Assembly (NCBI GenBank): GCA_017601265.1
Contig: JAFNJA010000040.1
Span: 9,207 to 14,743, forward strand
Length of the DNA stretch: 5,537 nucleotides
Source: Candidatus Brockarchaeota archaeon
GTDB lineage: Archaea > Thermoproteota > EX4484-205 > DTQO01
Reading direction: 5' to 3'
Positions within the stretch are counted from its first letter, which is position 1; every line of letters starts with the position of its first letter. Positions 1 to 4,927 of this stretch are shown here, piece by piece. The position numbers were made by a program, and so were the translations under genes. The notes below the pieces were generated by a model, which ran no database searches, was not told the DNA's origin, and saw only the letters and a program-made list of their open reading frames with translations.

Positions 1-224
1 AACCTCTCGACGCTCTTGACGTCCGGGTCGGCCAATGCGACGACCTTTGCTTGCGGCAGCCTCAGGAGGTTCCCGAGGTGGTAGTGCGCTATGCCCCCGC
101 AGCCTACCAGCCCTATCCTCACCTCCTTAGGCTCGGCTTCCCCCCAGCTCCTTATCCTCGGGGCGGTGATCACCGTGACCTCGTTTCCGCCGGCCTTTTT
201 TCCAGCGAGCGTGACCGAGTCCAT
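1..224 (-). CDS. Gfo/Idh/MocA-family oxidoreductase, N-terminal part (cut by left window edge)
   Basis: This is the N-terminal 74 residues of an NAD(P)-dependent dehydrogenase; the rest lies beyond the left edge. Reading from ATG at 224, residues 35-46 (VRIGLVGCGGIA) form the first Rossmann strand and the glycine-rich dinucleotide loop (G41, G43, G44). The second strand ends in VVALADPD, with acidic D66 where NAD-preferring members bind the ribose hydroxyls. This N-terminal pattern is typical of Gfo/Idh/MocA enzymes, which oxidise or reduce sugars, cyclitols and related compounds in the cytoplasm. The catalytic domain is not visible, so the substrate is unknown. About 34 residues precede the Rossmann fold, longer than usual. 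I chose ATG 224 because the frame stays open back to it, a TAA stop lies about 36 nt upstream, and a TATA-like element sits about 33 nt upstream. GTG at 122 is an alternative start giving a conventional N-terminus. Confidence 0.85.
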   Translation of the reverse strand, partial: MDSVTLAGKKAGGNEVTVITAPRIRSWGEAEPKEVRIGLVGCGGIAHYHLGNLLRLPQAKVVALADPDVKSVER

Positions 225-252
225 ACAGCGCACGCGCCAACATCCAGAGTTT

Positions 253-263
253 CTTTATTAAGG
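253..263 (-). promoter_or_regulatory. Putative TATA-type promoter of the partial oxidoreductase gene
   Basis: On the minus strand CCTTAATAAAG is an AT-rich island in GC-rich surroundings. Its centre is about 33 nt upstream of the ATG at 224. If transcription starts about 26 nt from the box centre, the leader would be only a few nucleotides. This fits the absence of a Shine-Dalgarno sequence before that ATG. It lies in the 69-nt gap between the two oxidoreductase genes, so the second may be transcribed separately from the first. Confidence 0.45.
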
Positions 264-293
264 CTGTTCTCGCCCAAACTTCGAGGTGGCCCT

Positions 294-1253
294 TCACGTC
301 GCAACCTTGCTGTTCGTTTCGGAGGATCTGTAGCAAGCTTCGGCCACCCTCACGGCCTCGAGGCCGTCCTCCCCGGTTATCGGAGGTTCCTTCCCCTCGA
401 TTATCGAGTCGACGAAATCATCGAGCAGCAGGCGCACCGTCGCGTCCGGGCCAGTCATCGGGAAGCTGATCCTGCTCCCGCCCTTCGCCAAACATACCTC
501 CCTCGAGTACCGGTCAGCCGACAAGTGCCCTTCGGTGCCCGCGAACTCCATCCTGTCCGTCCTGCTTTTGGAGATCGTGCTGGCGTCGAGGACCGCGACG
601 GCATTTCCAGGAAGGTCGAGGACAGCGACGAAGGAGTCCTCCACGCCCGAGCCAAGGACCTGCCTTGCCTGGCAGTAAACGGCAGTAGGCCTCTTTTTCA
701 GCACGAACTCGGTAAGGTCGAAGAGGTGGACGCCGAGGTCCATTATCGCCCCTCCGCGCTCCCGCCGATCAATCCTCCACCCGGCGACCTCGGGCTGCCT
801 CTTGCACATCGCCGCCAGGTAAACGTGCCCCAACTCCCCGAGGAACTTTATCGAAGCCAGCGTCATGGGGTGGTACCTGAAACTGTGCCCGACCGTCAAC
901 TTCACTCCGTTCCTCCTCGCGGAAGAGATAATCTCCTCGGCTTCCCTTACCGTCCTGCCCAGGGGCTTCTCGACGAGCAGGTGCTTGCCGTTCTCGGCCG
1001 CCTCCACGGCTATTTCCACGTGCGAGCTGTTCGGCGTTGCCACTATCACGGCGTCGACATCCCGGTCCCTTGCCAGATCCTTGTGATCGCCGTACGCCTT
1101 CTTCGCCCCCCAGGTTGCCGCGAACCTCTCCGCCTCCGGAAGGTTCCTCCTGCAAACGGCCACCAGTTCGGCTTTTCCGCCCATCTTCGATAAACTTTCA
1201 GCGTACCTGGACCCGTGCCTTCCGAGGCCGACGAGGCCTATGCCCAGCTTCAA
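294..1253 (-). CDS. Gfo/Idh/MocA-family NAD(P)-dependent oxidoreductase
   Basis: A complete 319-residue cytoplasmic dehydrogenase, slightly shorter than the usual 330-370. The N-terminal Rossmann domain (about 1-125) starts with IGLVGLGRHGSRY, giving GxGxxG at G9, G11 and G14. The family's EKP motif is at 95-97, with K96 the expected catalytic and cofactor-contacting lysine. The C-terminal alpha/beta domain carries GGAIMDLGVHLFD at 167-179, with D172 and H176 at the conserved catalytic positions. The second Rossmann strand ends in AVCRRN (R35, R36) instead of an acidic residue, which suggests NADP(H) preference. Family members act on sugars, inositols or biliverdin-like compounds, and the sequence does not settle which. 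The start is TTG at 1253: it begins the first Rossmann strand directly, and I saw no in-frame ATG or GTG just upstream. There is no clear Shine-Dalgarno sequence. The stop is TGA at 294-296. A related partial gene follows 69 nt downstream, suggesting an oxidoreductase cluster. Confidence 0.95.
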   Translation of the reverse strand: MKLGIGLVGLGRHGSRYAESLSKMGGKAELVAVCRRNLPEAERFAATWGAKKAYGDHKDLARDRDVDAVIVATPNSSHVEIAVEAAENGKHLLVEKPLGRTVREAEEIISSARRNGVKLTVGHSFRYHPMTLASIKFLGELGHVYLAAMCKRQPEVAGWRIDRRERGGAIMDLGVHLFDLTEFVLKKRPTAVYCQARQVLGSGVEDSFVAVLDLPGNAVAVLDASTISKSRTDRMEFAGTEGHLSADRYSREVCLAKGGSRISFPMTGPDATVRLLLDDFVDSIIEGKEPPITGEDGLEAVRVAEACYRSSETNSKVAT

Positions 1254-1286
1254 TAACAGATCGCTGTGCTTGCCTTGAACGGCCCT

Positions 1287-1302
1287 CTTTTATGCGTTTT
1301 AA
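1287..1302 (-). promoter_or_regulatory. Putative TATA-type promoter of the complete oxidoreductase gene
   Basis: On the minus strand the stretch TTAAAACGCATAAAAG contains a CATAAAAG element about 37 nt upstream of the TTG start at 1253. A start of transcription near 1264 would leave a leader of roughly 11 nt. It stands out as AT-rich in the 149-nt gap (1254-1402) between this gene and the RAM-domain gene. The rest of that gap holds no gene or RNA that I can recognise, only a 10-bp palindrome at 1342-1351. Confidence 0.4.
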
Positions 1303-1402
1303 CTTGCCGATGGTGCGCCAGGTTGCGGAGCCGCGCGAGTCTCCAGCTGGATCGAAGCCGTACGCGCCGAACTCTAACTCAACTCGGCCTGGGGCTTGCC
1401 GC

Positions 1403-1726
1403 CTACGCCCCGACCTTCGCGAGGGAGTACACCGAATAGATCGTGTTCGTGTCCCTGACGTCCTGCATCTTCCTGATCTTGCCGATGATGAATTGCGAGA
1501 TCTTTTCCTGGGCGGGTTCGAAGATGGCCTTCCCGTAGAGCTCGAACTCCAGAACCGCGAGTATGTCGTATTGTCCCGCGATCAGGTGGGCCTCCTTCAC
1601 TTCGTCGAATTTCATGAGTTCCTCCAGGACCTTCTTGTCTTTGCCGGGAACCACGTCGATGAACACGAACGCTTTGTGCTTTCCCTTGACCTCCTGGAAG
1701 CTCATCGCAAGCTCAACTTGCCGCAT
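1403..1726 (-). CDS. Stand-alone Lrp/AsnC ligand-binding (RAM) domain protein
   Basis: A 107-residue protein consisting of one RAM (AsnC_trans_reg) domain, the amino-acid-sensing half of Lrp/AsnC regulators. Visible features are a first strand (KAFVFIDVVPG, 18-28), a helix (29-40), the strand and turn EVKEAHLIAGQYDILAVLEF with the characteristic G51-x-Y-D54 motif, a second helix (69-86), and the closing VRDTNTIYSVYSLAKV, matching the family's terminal 'V..T.T...L' strand. There is no helix-turn-helix and no room for one. Such stand-alone RAM proteins form dimers or higher oligomers and bind amino acids at subunit interfaces, often partnering with full-length Lrp proteins. The frame stays open further upstream into livF, but the extra residues are R/W/S-rich, unlike a real protein. 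ATG 1726 fits a TATA-like box centred 24 nt upstream (leaderless). ATG 1705 is an alternative giving 100 residues. The stop is TAG. Its position beside an amino-acid-type importer suggests sensing of the transported ligand, which is an inference. Confidence 0.9.
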   Translation of the reverse strand: MRQVELAMSFQEVKGKHKAFVFIDVVPGKDKKVLEELMKFDEVKEAHLIAGQYDILAVLEFELYGKAIFEPAQEKISQFIIGKIRKMQDVRDTNTIYSVYSLAKVGA

Positions 1727-1746
1727 TTTGGTTGGCGCGGTATCGG

Positions 1747-1753
1747 ATTTAAA
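1747..1753 (-). promoter_or_regulatory. Putative leaderless TATA-type promoter of the RAM-domain gene
   Basis: The minus strand reads TTTAAAT, centred at about 1750, in the 73-nt gap between livF and the RAM gene. The distance to the A of ATG 1726 is about 24 nt, the spacing expected between an archaeal TATA box and the transcription start. The mRNA would therefore begin at or next to the start codon. This suggests the RAM gene has its own promoter besides any read-through from livF. Confidence 0.55.
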
Positions 1754-1799
1754 CTTTGGGCGGAAGCGCAGCGCGGCTCCCCTGAGCGTGGACGCGCCT

Positions 1800-2522
1800 T
1801 CAACCTTGCCCGATGCCCAGGTAGACCCTTCCCAGCTCCTTGTGTTCCAGGAGTTCCTTCGACGAGCCCTCGTACGCCACCTTCCCCCCGACCAGGAGGA
1901 TGGCGCGATCGCCCATCTCAAGGGCCCTCCTCGCGTTCTGCTCGGCCAGGACGATCGTCATCCCGCGCTCTTCCTTCAGGGCTCTTATCTCCCCCAAGAC
2001 CTCGAGGGCGACTTTGGGCGAAAGGCTCGCGGTTGGCTCGTCGAAGAGCATGACCTTGGGCTTCCTAGTCAACGCCATGGCCATCGCGAGCATCTGCCTC
2101 TCCCCCCCGCTCAGCGTCGCAGCCTTCCTGCTGGCGTACCCCTTCAGGACCGGGAAGTCTTCCAACGCCTTTCGAACACGTTCATCGGCTTCCTCCTTGC
2201 CCAAGACGTAACCCGCCATGACCAGGTTCTCCCTTACCGTGAGGTTCGAGAAGGTGCTGTTGACTTGCGGAAGGTAGGCTATCCCGAGCTTCGTTATCTC
2301 GTGCGTCGGCAACCCGTTGATCTTGGTCCCGTCGTAAAAAACCCCTCCCGAATAAAGGTCCGTTATCCCCATTATCGTCTTCAGGAGGGTGCTCTTCCCG
2401 CTCCCGTTCGGCCCGACCAGGACGGTTATCTCCCCGTCGTTCATGCTGCACGAAGCGTCGAAGAGGACGTGGAGTTTCCTGTAGCCCGCGCTTACCTTGT
2501 CCACCTTTATCGTCTTACCCAC
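1800..2522 (-). CDS. livF: Branched-chain amino acid-type ABC transporter ATP-binding protein LivF
   Basis: One of the two cytoplasmic ATPases of a HAAT/Liv-type importer; with LivG it powers passage of substrate through the LivH/LivM channel. It has 240 residues, the usual LivF length. Walker A GPNGSGKS is at 37-44, the Q-loop glutamine at Q86 (YLPQ), the ABC signature LSGGE at 137-141, and Walker B VMLFDEP at 157-163 with catalytic E162. At the H-loop position the protein reads LAEQN (Q195), glutamine replacing histidine, which is a known hallmark of LivF and separates it from LivG. The C-terminal VYLGIGQG resembles the usual LivF ending. The GTG start at 2522 overlaps the end of livG by 8 nt, so translation is probably coupled; I see no strong Shine-Dalgarno sequence. 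The stop is TGA at 1800-1802. The Liv family also includes amide, urea and other importers, so the substrate cannot be read from this subunit. Confidence 0.96.
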   Translation of the reverse strand: MGKTIKVDKVSAGYRKLHVLFDASCSMNDGEITVLVGPNGSGKSTLLKTIMGITDLYSGGVFYDGTKINGLPTHEITKLGIAYLPQVNSTFSNLTVRENLVMAGYVLGKEEADERVRKALEDFPVLKGYASRKAATLSGGERQMLAMAMALTRKPKVMLFDEPTASLSPKVALEVLGEIRALKEERGMTIVLAEQNARRALEMGDRAILLVGGKVAYEGSSKELLEHKELGRVYLGIGQG

Positions 2523-3273
2523 CCAGGTAGCTCTCTACCACGACCGGATCTCCCAGGACCTTTTCAGGGTTTCCTTCCGCGACTATCTCCCCCCGAGCCA
2601 TGGCGAAAGCGTAGTCGACGTATTTCAATACGAGGTCAAGCCTGTGCTCTATTATCAGGAACGTGACACCCACCTTCTCCTTCATCTCCCTGAAGTGCGC
2701 GAACACCTCTTGCGCCAGCTTCGGGTTTATGCCGGCTGCCGGCTCGTCCATGAGTATCATCTTGGCGCCGCTCATGATCGCCCTTCCGGCCTCGACGAGC
2801 TTCATCTGCCCCCCGCTCAATTGCGACGCGGGCGAGTTCCAAAGGCGGTCCAGGTCGAGGAGTTCGAGGACCTTGAACGCCATCTCGGTCGCCTTCTCCT
2901 CGTGGCCAAGCCACGACCTCTTGAAGGGGGCCCTAATGAAACTCTCGCCCGGGTTTTCCCCGTAGGCCGTGAGCAGGTTCTCGAGGACGGTCAACTTTTG
3001 GAAAGGTTGGGGCAACTGGAAGGTCCTGACGAGGCCCAAGCTGTAAACCTTGTAAGGGGCCAGTCCCGTGATCTCCTTTTCGTCGAACCACACCCTTCCC
3101 CTGTCCTGCTGGTAAAATCCCGTGATGCAATTCACCAAAGTCGTCTTGCCGCTTCCGTTCGGCCCTATGAGTATGTTCATCAAGCCCTTCTTCACGCTGA
3201 AGTCGACCCCGTCTAGGGCCACGATTCCGCCGAAGGACTTTGTCAGGTCCTCGACTCTGAGGATCTCTTCCAT
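2515..3273 (-). CDS. livG: Branched-chain amino acid-type ABC transporter ATP-binding protein LivG
   Basis: The partner ATPase of LivF, 252 residues from ATG 3273. Numbered from that methionine, Walker A GPNGSGKT is at 37-44, the Q-loop glutamine at Q86 (RTFQLPQPF, a typical LivG motif), the signature LSGGQ at 152-156, Walker B MILMDEP at 172-178 with E177, and the H-loop histidine at H210 in IIEHRLD. An insertion around 102-125 (ENPGESF to KRSWLGHE) occupies the place of the variable LivG helical subdomain. The ending EGNPEKVLGDPVVVESYLGG matches the usual LivG C-terminus. In-frame GTG codons at 3282 and 3279 would add up to three residues. I prefer ATG 3273 because GTG 3282 abuts a T-tract, while GGTG just before ATG 3273 could act as a weak ribosome-binding site. 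The TAA stop at 2515-2517 lies inside livF. The gene follows livK by about 34 nt and is probably co-transcribed with it. Confidence 0.96.
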   Translation of the reverse strand: MEEILRVEDLTKSFGGIVALDGVDFSVKKGLMNILIGPNGSGKTTLVNCITGFYQQDRGRVWFDEKEITGLAPYKVYSLGLVRTFQLPQPFQKLTVLENLLTAYGENPGESFIRAPFKRSWLGHEEKATEMAFKVLELLDLDRLWNSPASQLSGGQMKLVEAGRAIMSGAKMILMDEPAAGINPKLAQEVFAHFREMKEKVGVTFLIIEHRLDLVLKYVDYAFAMARGEIVAEGNPEKVLGDPVVVESYLGG

Positions 3274-3282
3274 AAGCACCAC

Positions 3283-3289
3283 AAAAAAA
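3283..3289 (-). terminator. T7 tract between livK and livG: possible partial terminator
   Basis: On the minus strand, the livK stop (TAA, 3308-3310) is followed by a C-rich stretch and then seven consecutive T residues immediately before livG. Oligo-T runs without hairpins are the intrinsic termination signal of archaeal RNA polymerase. Here the run could reduce transcription of the ATPase genes relative to the binding protein, which importers need in excess. I see no separate TATA-like promoter for livG, so some read-through is required. Confidence 0.4.
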
Positions 3290-3307
3290 GGTGGGGGAGG
3301 GTTCCGC

Positions 3308-4696
3308 TTAACCGAACCATTCTACCGAGTCCGTATCAAGGACGTACTTGCCGACTACCTTCCAATCGTAAGTGCCAGCGTCGGTTTTCACGATCTGCCA
3401 GATCACGTAGTCCCCGGCTTTCCTGTCGCCCTCCTCGTTCAGCTCGATCCAGCCGGAGGCGCCGAAGAACGAGCTCGCGACCTCTGGCAGGACCTCGCGA
3501 ATTGCCTCGGGATCAGTCGAACCGGTTTTCAGTATCGAAAGGGCGTAAGCCCAAACGATGTCGTAGACCGCGTAGGAGTACGATTCCGGCTCCCTTCCGA
3601 GCACCTTTATGCCGTTCTGGCGCACCATCTCCCACTTCGCGCTCTCAGTCGGCGCGAAGATGGTCGAGGGATATTGGACCCTGTGCGCGAACTCCGCGAC
3701 CACGGGATCCTCTACCATCGAGCCAGCCGCGCACGTGCCGTCGCTACCGTACCACTTGACTGACGTGAGCACCTCGTACTCGCTAGCAGCAGTGAAGAAC
3801 GCGTTCACCTCCTCGAACGATATGTGGAGGACGCACACCTTGTCGGCCCCGTACTTAGATACCGCGCTCTGCACCTTGCTTGCCAGGTCGGCAGCTTCCG
3901 CCGCGAACTCTACCGCATCCGGCGAGTACCTTATGCCCGGAAGCACGGTGCCTCCAAGCTCCCTGAACCTCTTCGCTGCAGCTTCCTCAAGCCCGACGCC
4001 CCAGGCGTCGTTCCTCGACACCGGGATCATGTACCTCTTACCGTCATCGTAGAGTATCCGGCCTATCGCCGGCCCCTGCCCGAACTCGTCCGAAGGGCAG
4101 AACCTGAAGATGTAGTCGCCGGCTATGGCGAGGTCCGGCGCGGTCGAGGACTGGCTTATCGCCAGGATCTTGTTCGCGTCGCAATACCCCTTGATCGCCC
4201 TGACCTCCGCGCTGCTCAAAGGACCGATGAGGAGCTTTATGCCCCTTGCAGCGAAGCTCTCAACCTTCTCGAGGCAGACGCTTGGCGACGTCTGGGTGTC
4301 CTCGGCGACGATCGCCAAGGTCCATTCCTCTCCCAGCGATCCCAGTAACGCGTTAACGTGTTCCGCCGCGAGCAAAGCCGCCGTGTACTCGTTTTCGCCG
4401 TACGAAGCAAGGACGCCGCTGAGGGAGAAAAGCCCTCCGAGCTTCACCTCCCCCGTCAGGGAGGTCCTGATCGGCGCTTCGGGCCCGACTCCGACGAGGG
4501 CCGCCTTCATCTCGTCGACCAAAGTTTGGAGAGCGTCGCGTTGCGAGATCGCGCTGTCCCTTTCCGACTGGAGGCTTTGGATCTGGGCTTGCACGTCCGG
4601 GGGAACCTCGGGTTTGGCAACCCAACCAATCCCGAGACCCAAGATCAGGCCTGCTATCAGCGCTACTGCTAGGAACGACTTGCTTGCTTGGCTCAA
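3308..4696 (-). CDS. livK: Membrane-anchored ABC transporter substrate-binding protein, LivK/Peripla_BP_6 family
   Basis: This is the external ligand receptor of the importer, 462 residues, longer than the roughly 370-420 usual for LivK. Residues 8-26 form one hydrophobic segment (FLAVALIAGLILGLGIGWV). There is no cysteine lipobox there, so it looks like an uncleaved N-terminal anchor or signal sequence. Residues 34-67 are a polar heptad-like helix (VQAQIQSLQSERDSA onward), a probable coiled-coil stalk. The type I periplasmic-binding fold follows from about 83: KLGGLFSLSGVLASYG at 85-100, IGPLSSAEV at 157-165, LAISQSSTAPDLA at 178-190, FRFCPSDEFGQGP at 197-209 and GSDGTCAAG at 317-325, all recognisable LivJ/LivK blocks. 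By alignment with E. coli LivJ, S161/S162 and T185 sit where the ligand's alpha-amino and carboxyl groups are held, supporting an amino-acid-like ligand (inferred). The start is TTG 4696: a TAA stop lies 6-8 nt upstream in frame, the next methionine is far inside, and AAGGAG precedes it. The gene is divergent from livH. Confidence 0.95.
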   Translation of the reverse strand: MSQASKSFLAVALIAGLILGLGIGWVAKPEVPPDVQAQIQSLQSERDSAISQRDALQTLVDEMKAALVGVGPEAPIRTSLTGEVKLGGLFSLSGVLASYGENEYTAALLAAEHVNALLGSLGEEWTLAIVAEDTQTSPSVCLEKVESFAARGIKLLIGPLSSAEVRAIKGYCDANKILAISQSSTAPDLAIAGDYIFRFCPSDEFGQGPAIGRILYDDGKRYMIPVSRNDAWGVGLEEAAAKRFRELGGTVLPGIRYSPDAVEFAAEAADLASKVQSAVSKYGADKVCVLHISFEEVNAFFTAASEYEVLTSVKWYGSDGTCAAGSMVEDPVVAEFAHRVQYPSTIFAPTESAKWEMVRQNGIKVLGREPESYSYAVYDIVWAYALSILKTGSTDPEAIREVLPEVASSFFGASGWIELNEEGDRKAGDYVIWQIVKTDAGTYDWKVVGKYVLDTDSVEWFG

Positions 4697-4704
4697 GATT
4701 TGTT

Positions 4705-4712
4705 ATCTCCTT
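4705..4712 (-). promoter_or_regulatory. Shine-Dalgarno site deciding the livK TTG start
   Basis: The minus strand reads AAGGAGAT ending 8 nt before TTG 4696. It is the clearest ribosome-binding site in the window, and it supports the non-AUG start of livK. The genes with TATA elements at leaderless distance lack such a site. Confidence 0.6.
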
Positions 4713-4742
4713 CCTGAGGTTCCACCTTTTCATTTTATTACC

Positions 4743-4755
4743 CTTAAATATTTTT
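4743..4755 (-). promoter_or_regulatory. Putative TATA-type promoter of livK
   Basis: The minus strand reads AAAAATATTTAAG here, the strongest TATA-like sequence in the window. It is centred near 4748, about 52 nt upstream of the livK start. Transcription starting about 26 nt downstream of the centre would give a leader of about 25 nt containing the AAGGAG ribosome-binding site, so this gene would have a true 5' leader. It would drive livK and, by read-through, livG and livF. Confidence 0.6.
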
Positions 4756-4763
4756 CCATCCTT

Positions 4764-4782
4764 TTATTATGAAGATTAATAA
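4764..4782. repeat. AT-rich inverted repeat upstream of the livK promoter
   Basis: TTATTA (4764-4769) and TAATAA (4777-4782) are perfect inverted arms separated by 7 nt. The dyad lies just upstream of the livK TATA-like element, on the side away from livK. An AT-rich dyad with this spacing could be a site for a dimeric regulator, for example an Lrp-type protein. Six-base AT arms arise easily by chance in such a region, so this is only a candidate. Confidence 0.25.
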
Positions 4783-4874
4783 GCTCGAAATCCCGCTGGG
4801 ACTTGGTTTTACTCCCACCAACGAGCGTTCGGGCCGGAGCCGCAAACCTATGCTTCGCCTTGCATTCCGATCCA

Positions 4875-4886
4875 GCTCGATCGAGC
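4875..4886. repeat. Perfect 12-bp palindrome GCTCGATCGAGC, candidate operator for livH
   Basis: GCTCGATCGAGC is identical to its own reverse complement across all 12 bases. It ends about 7 nt before the putative livH TATA-like element (4893-4899) and about 41 nt before the livH ATG. Directly flanking the TATA/BRE region, a bound dimeric protein could block or recruit the transcription factors TBP and TFB. A role as operator is inferred from symmetry and position only. Confidence 0.35.
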
Positions 4887-4892
4887 GGCAAT

Positions 4893-4899
4893 CCTTAAG
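4893..4899 (+). promoter_or_regulatory. Weak putative TATA-type promoter of livH
   Basis: CCTTAAG, centred about 32 nt upstream of ATG 4928, resembles a degenerate archaeal TATA element (TTTAAG-like). It would place the transcription start a few bases before the start codon. That agrees with the lack of a convincing Shine-Dalgarno site; only AGGGCGA precedes the ATG. Confidence 0.35.
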
Positions 4900-4927
4900 T
4901 CCATCCTTTTCCTCCGCGGCAGGGCGA

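Noticed and set aside
51..1193. Long plus-strand open frame of 380 codons opposite the two oxidoreductase genes
   Set aside because: The translation is arginine- and proline-rich with no recognisable domain. The opposite strand encodes clear Gfo/Idh/MocA motifs, so this is an antisense shadow in GC-rich DNA.
1312..1368. Possible structured RNA in the gap 1254-1402 (GGTGCG pairing with CGCGCC, plus the palindrome TCCAGCTGGA at 1342-1351)
   Set aside because: The paired span is only 57 nt and has no T-loop consensus, anticodon arm or CCA end, so it is not a tRNA. Short GC pairings are expected by chance here.
1391..1411. GGGGC/GCCCC hairpin spanning the stop codon of the RAM gene, as a terminator
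   Set aside because: The stem is only 5 bp with an 11-nt loop, and no T-tract follows it in the direction of transcription.
1727..1921. N-terminal extension of the RAM-domain frame, adding 65 residues and overlapping the end of livF on the same strand
   Set aside because: The extra residues are rich in R, W and S, as expected from reading the livF coding sequence out of frame, and show no helix-turn-helix. The RAM fold is complete without them, and a TATA-like box fits ATG 1726.
1563..3216. Long plus-strand open frames opposite livF and livG
   Set aside because: They lie antisense to two complete ABC ATPases with all motifs intact, and have shadow-like composition and no plausible promoter.
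4353..4733. Minus-strand open frame starting with ATG 4733, overlapping the livK N-terminus in another frame
   Set aside because: It has an ATG, but sits too close to the TATA-like box and gives an R/G/P-rich product. The livK frame has a signal anchor, a ribosome-binding site and the receptor fold.
4850..4927. Upstream in-frame ATG 4850 for livH
   Set aside because: It would add 26 S/R-rich residues before the first membrane segment, which LivH relatives lack, and would place the palindrome and the TATA-like element inside the gene.
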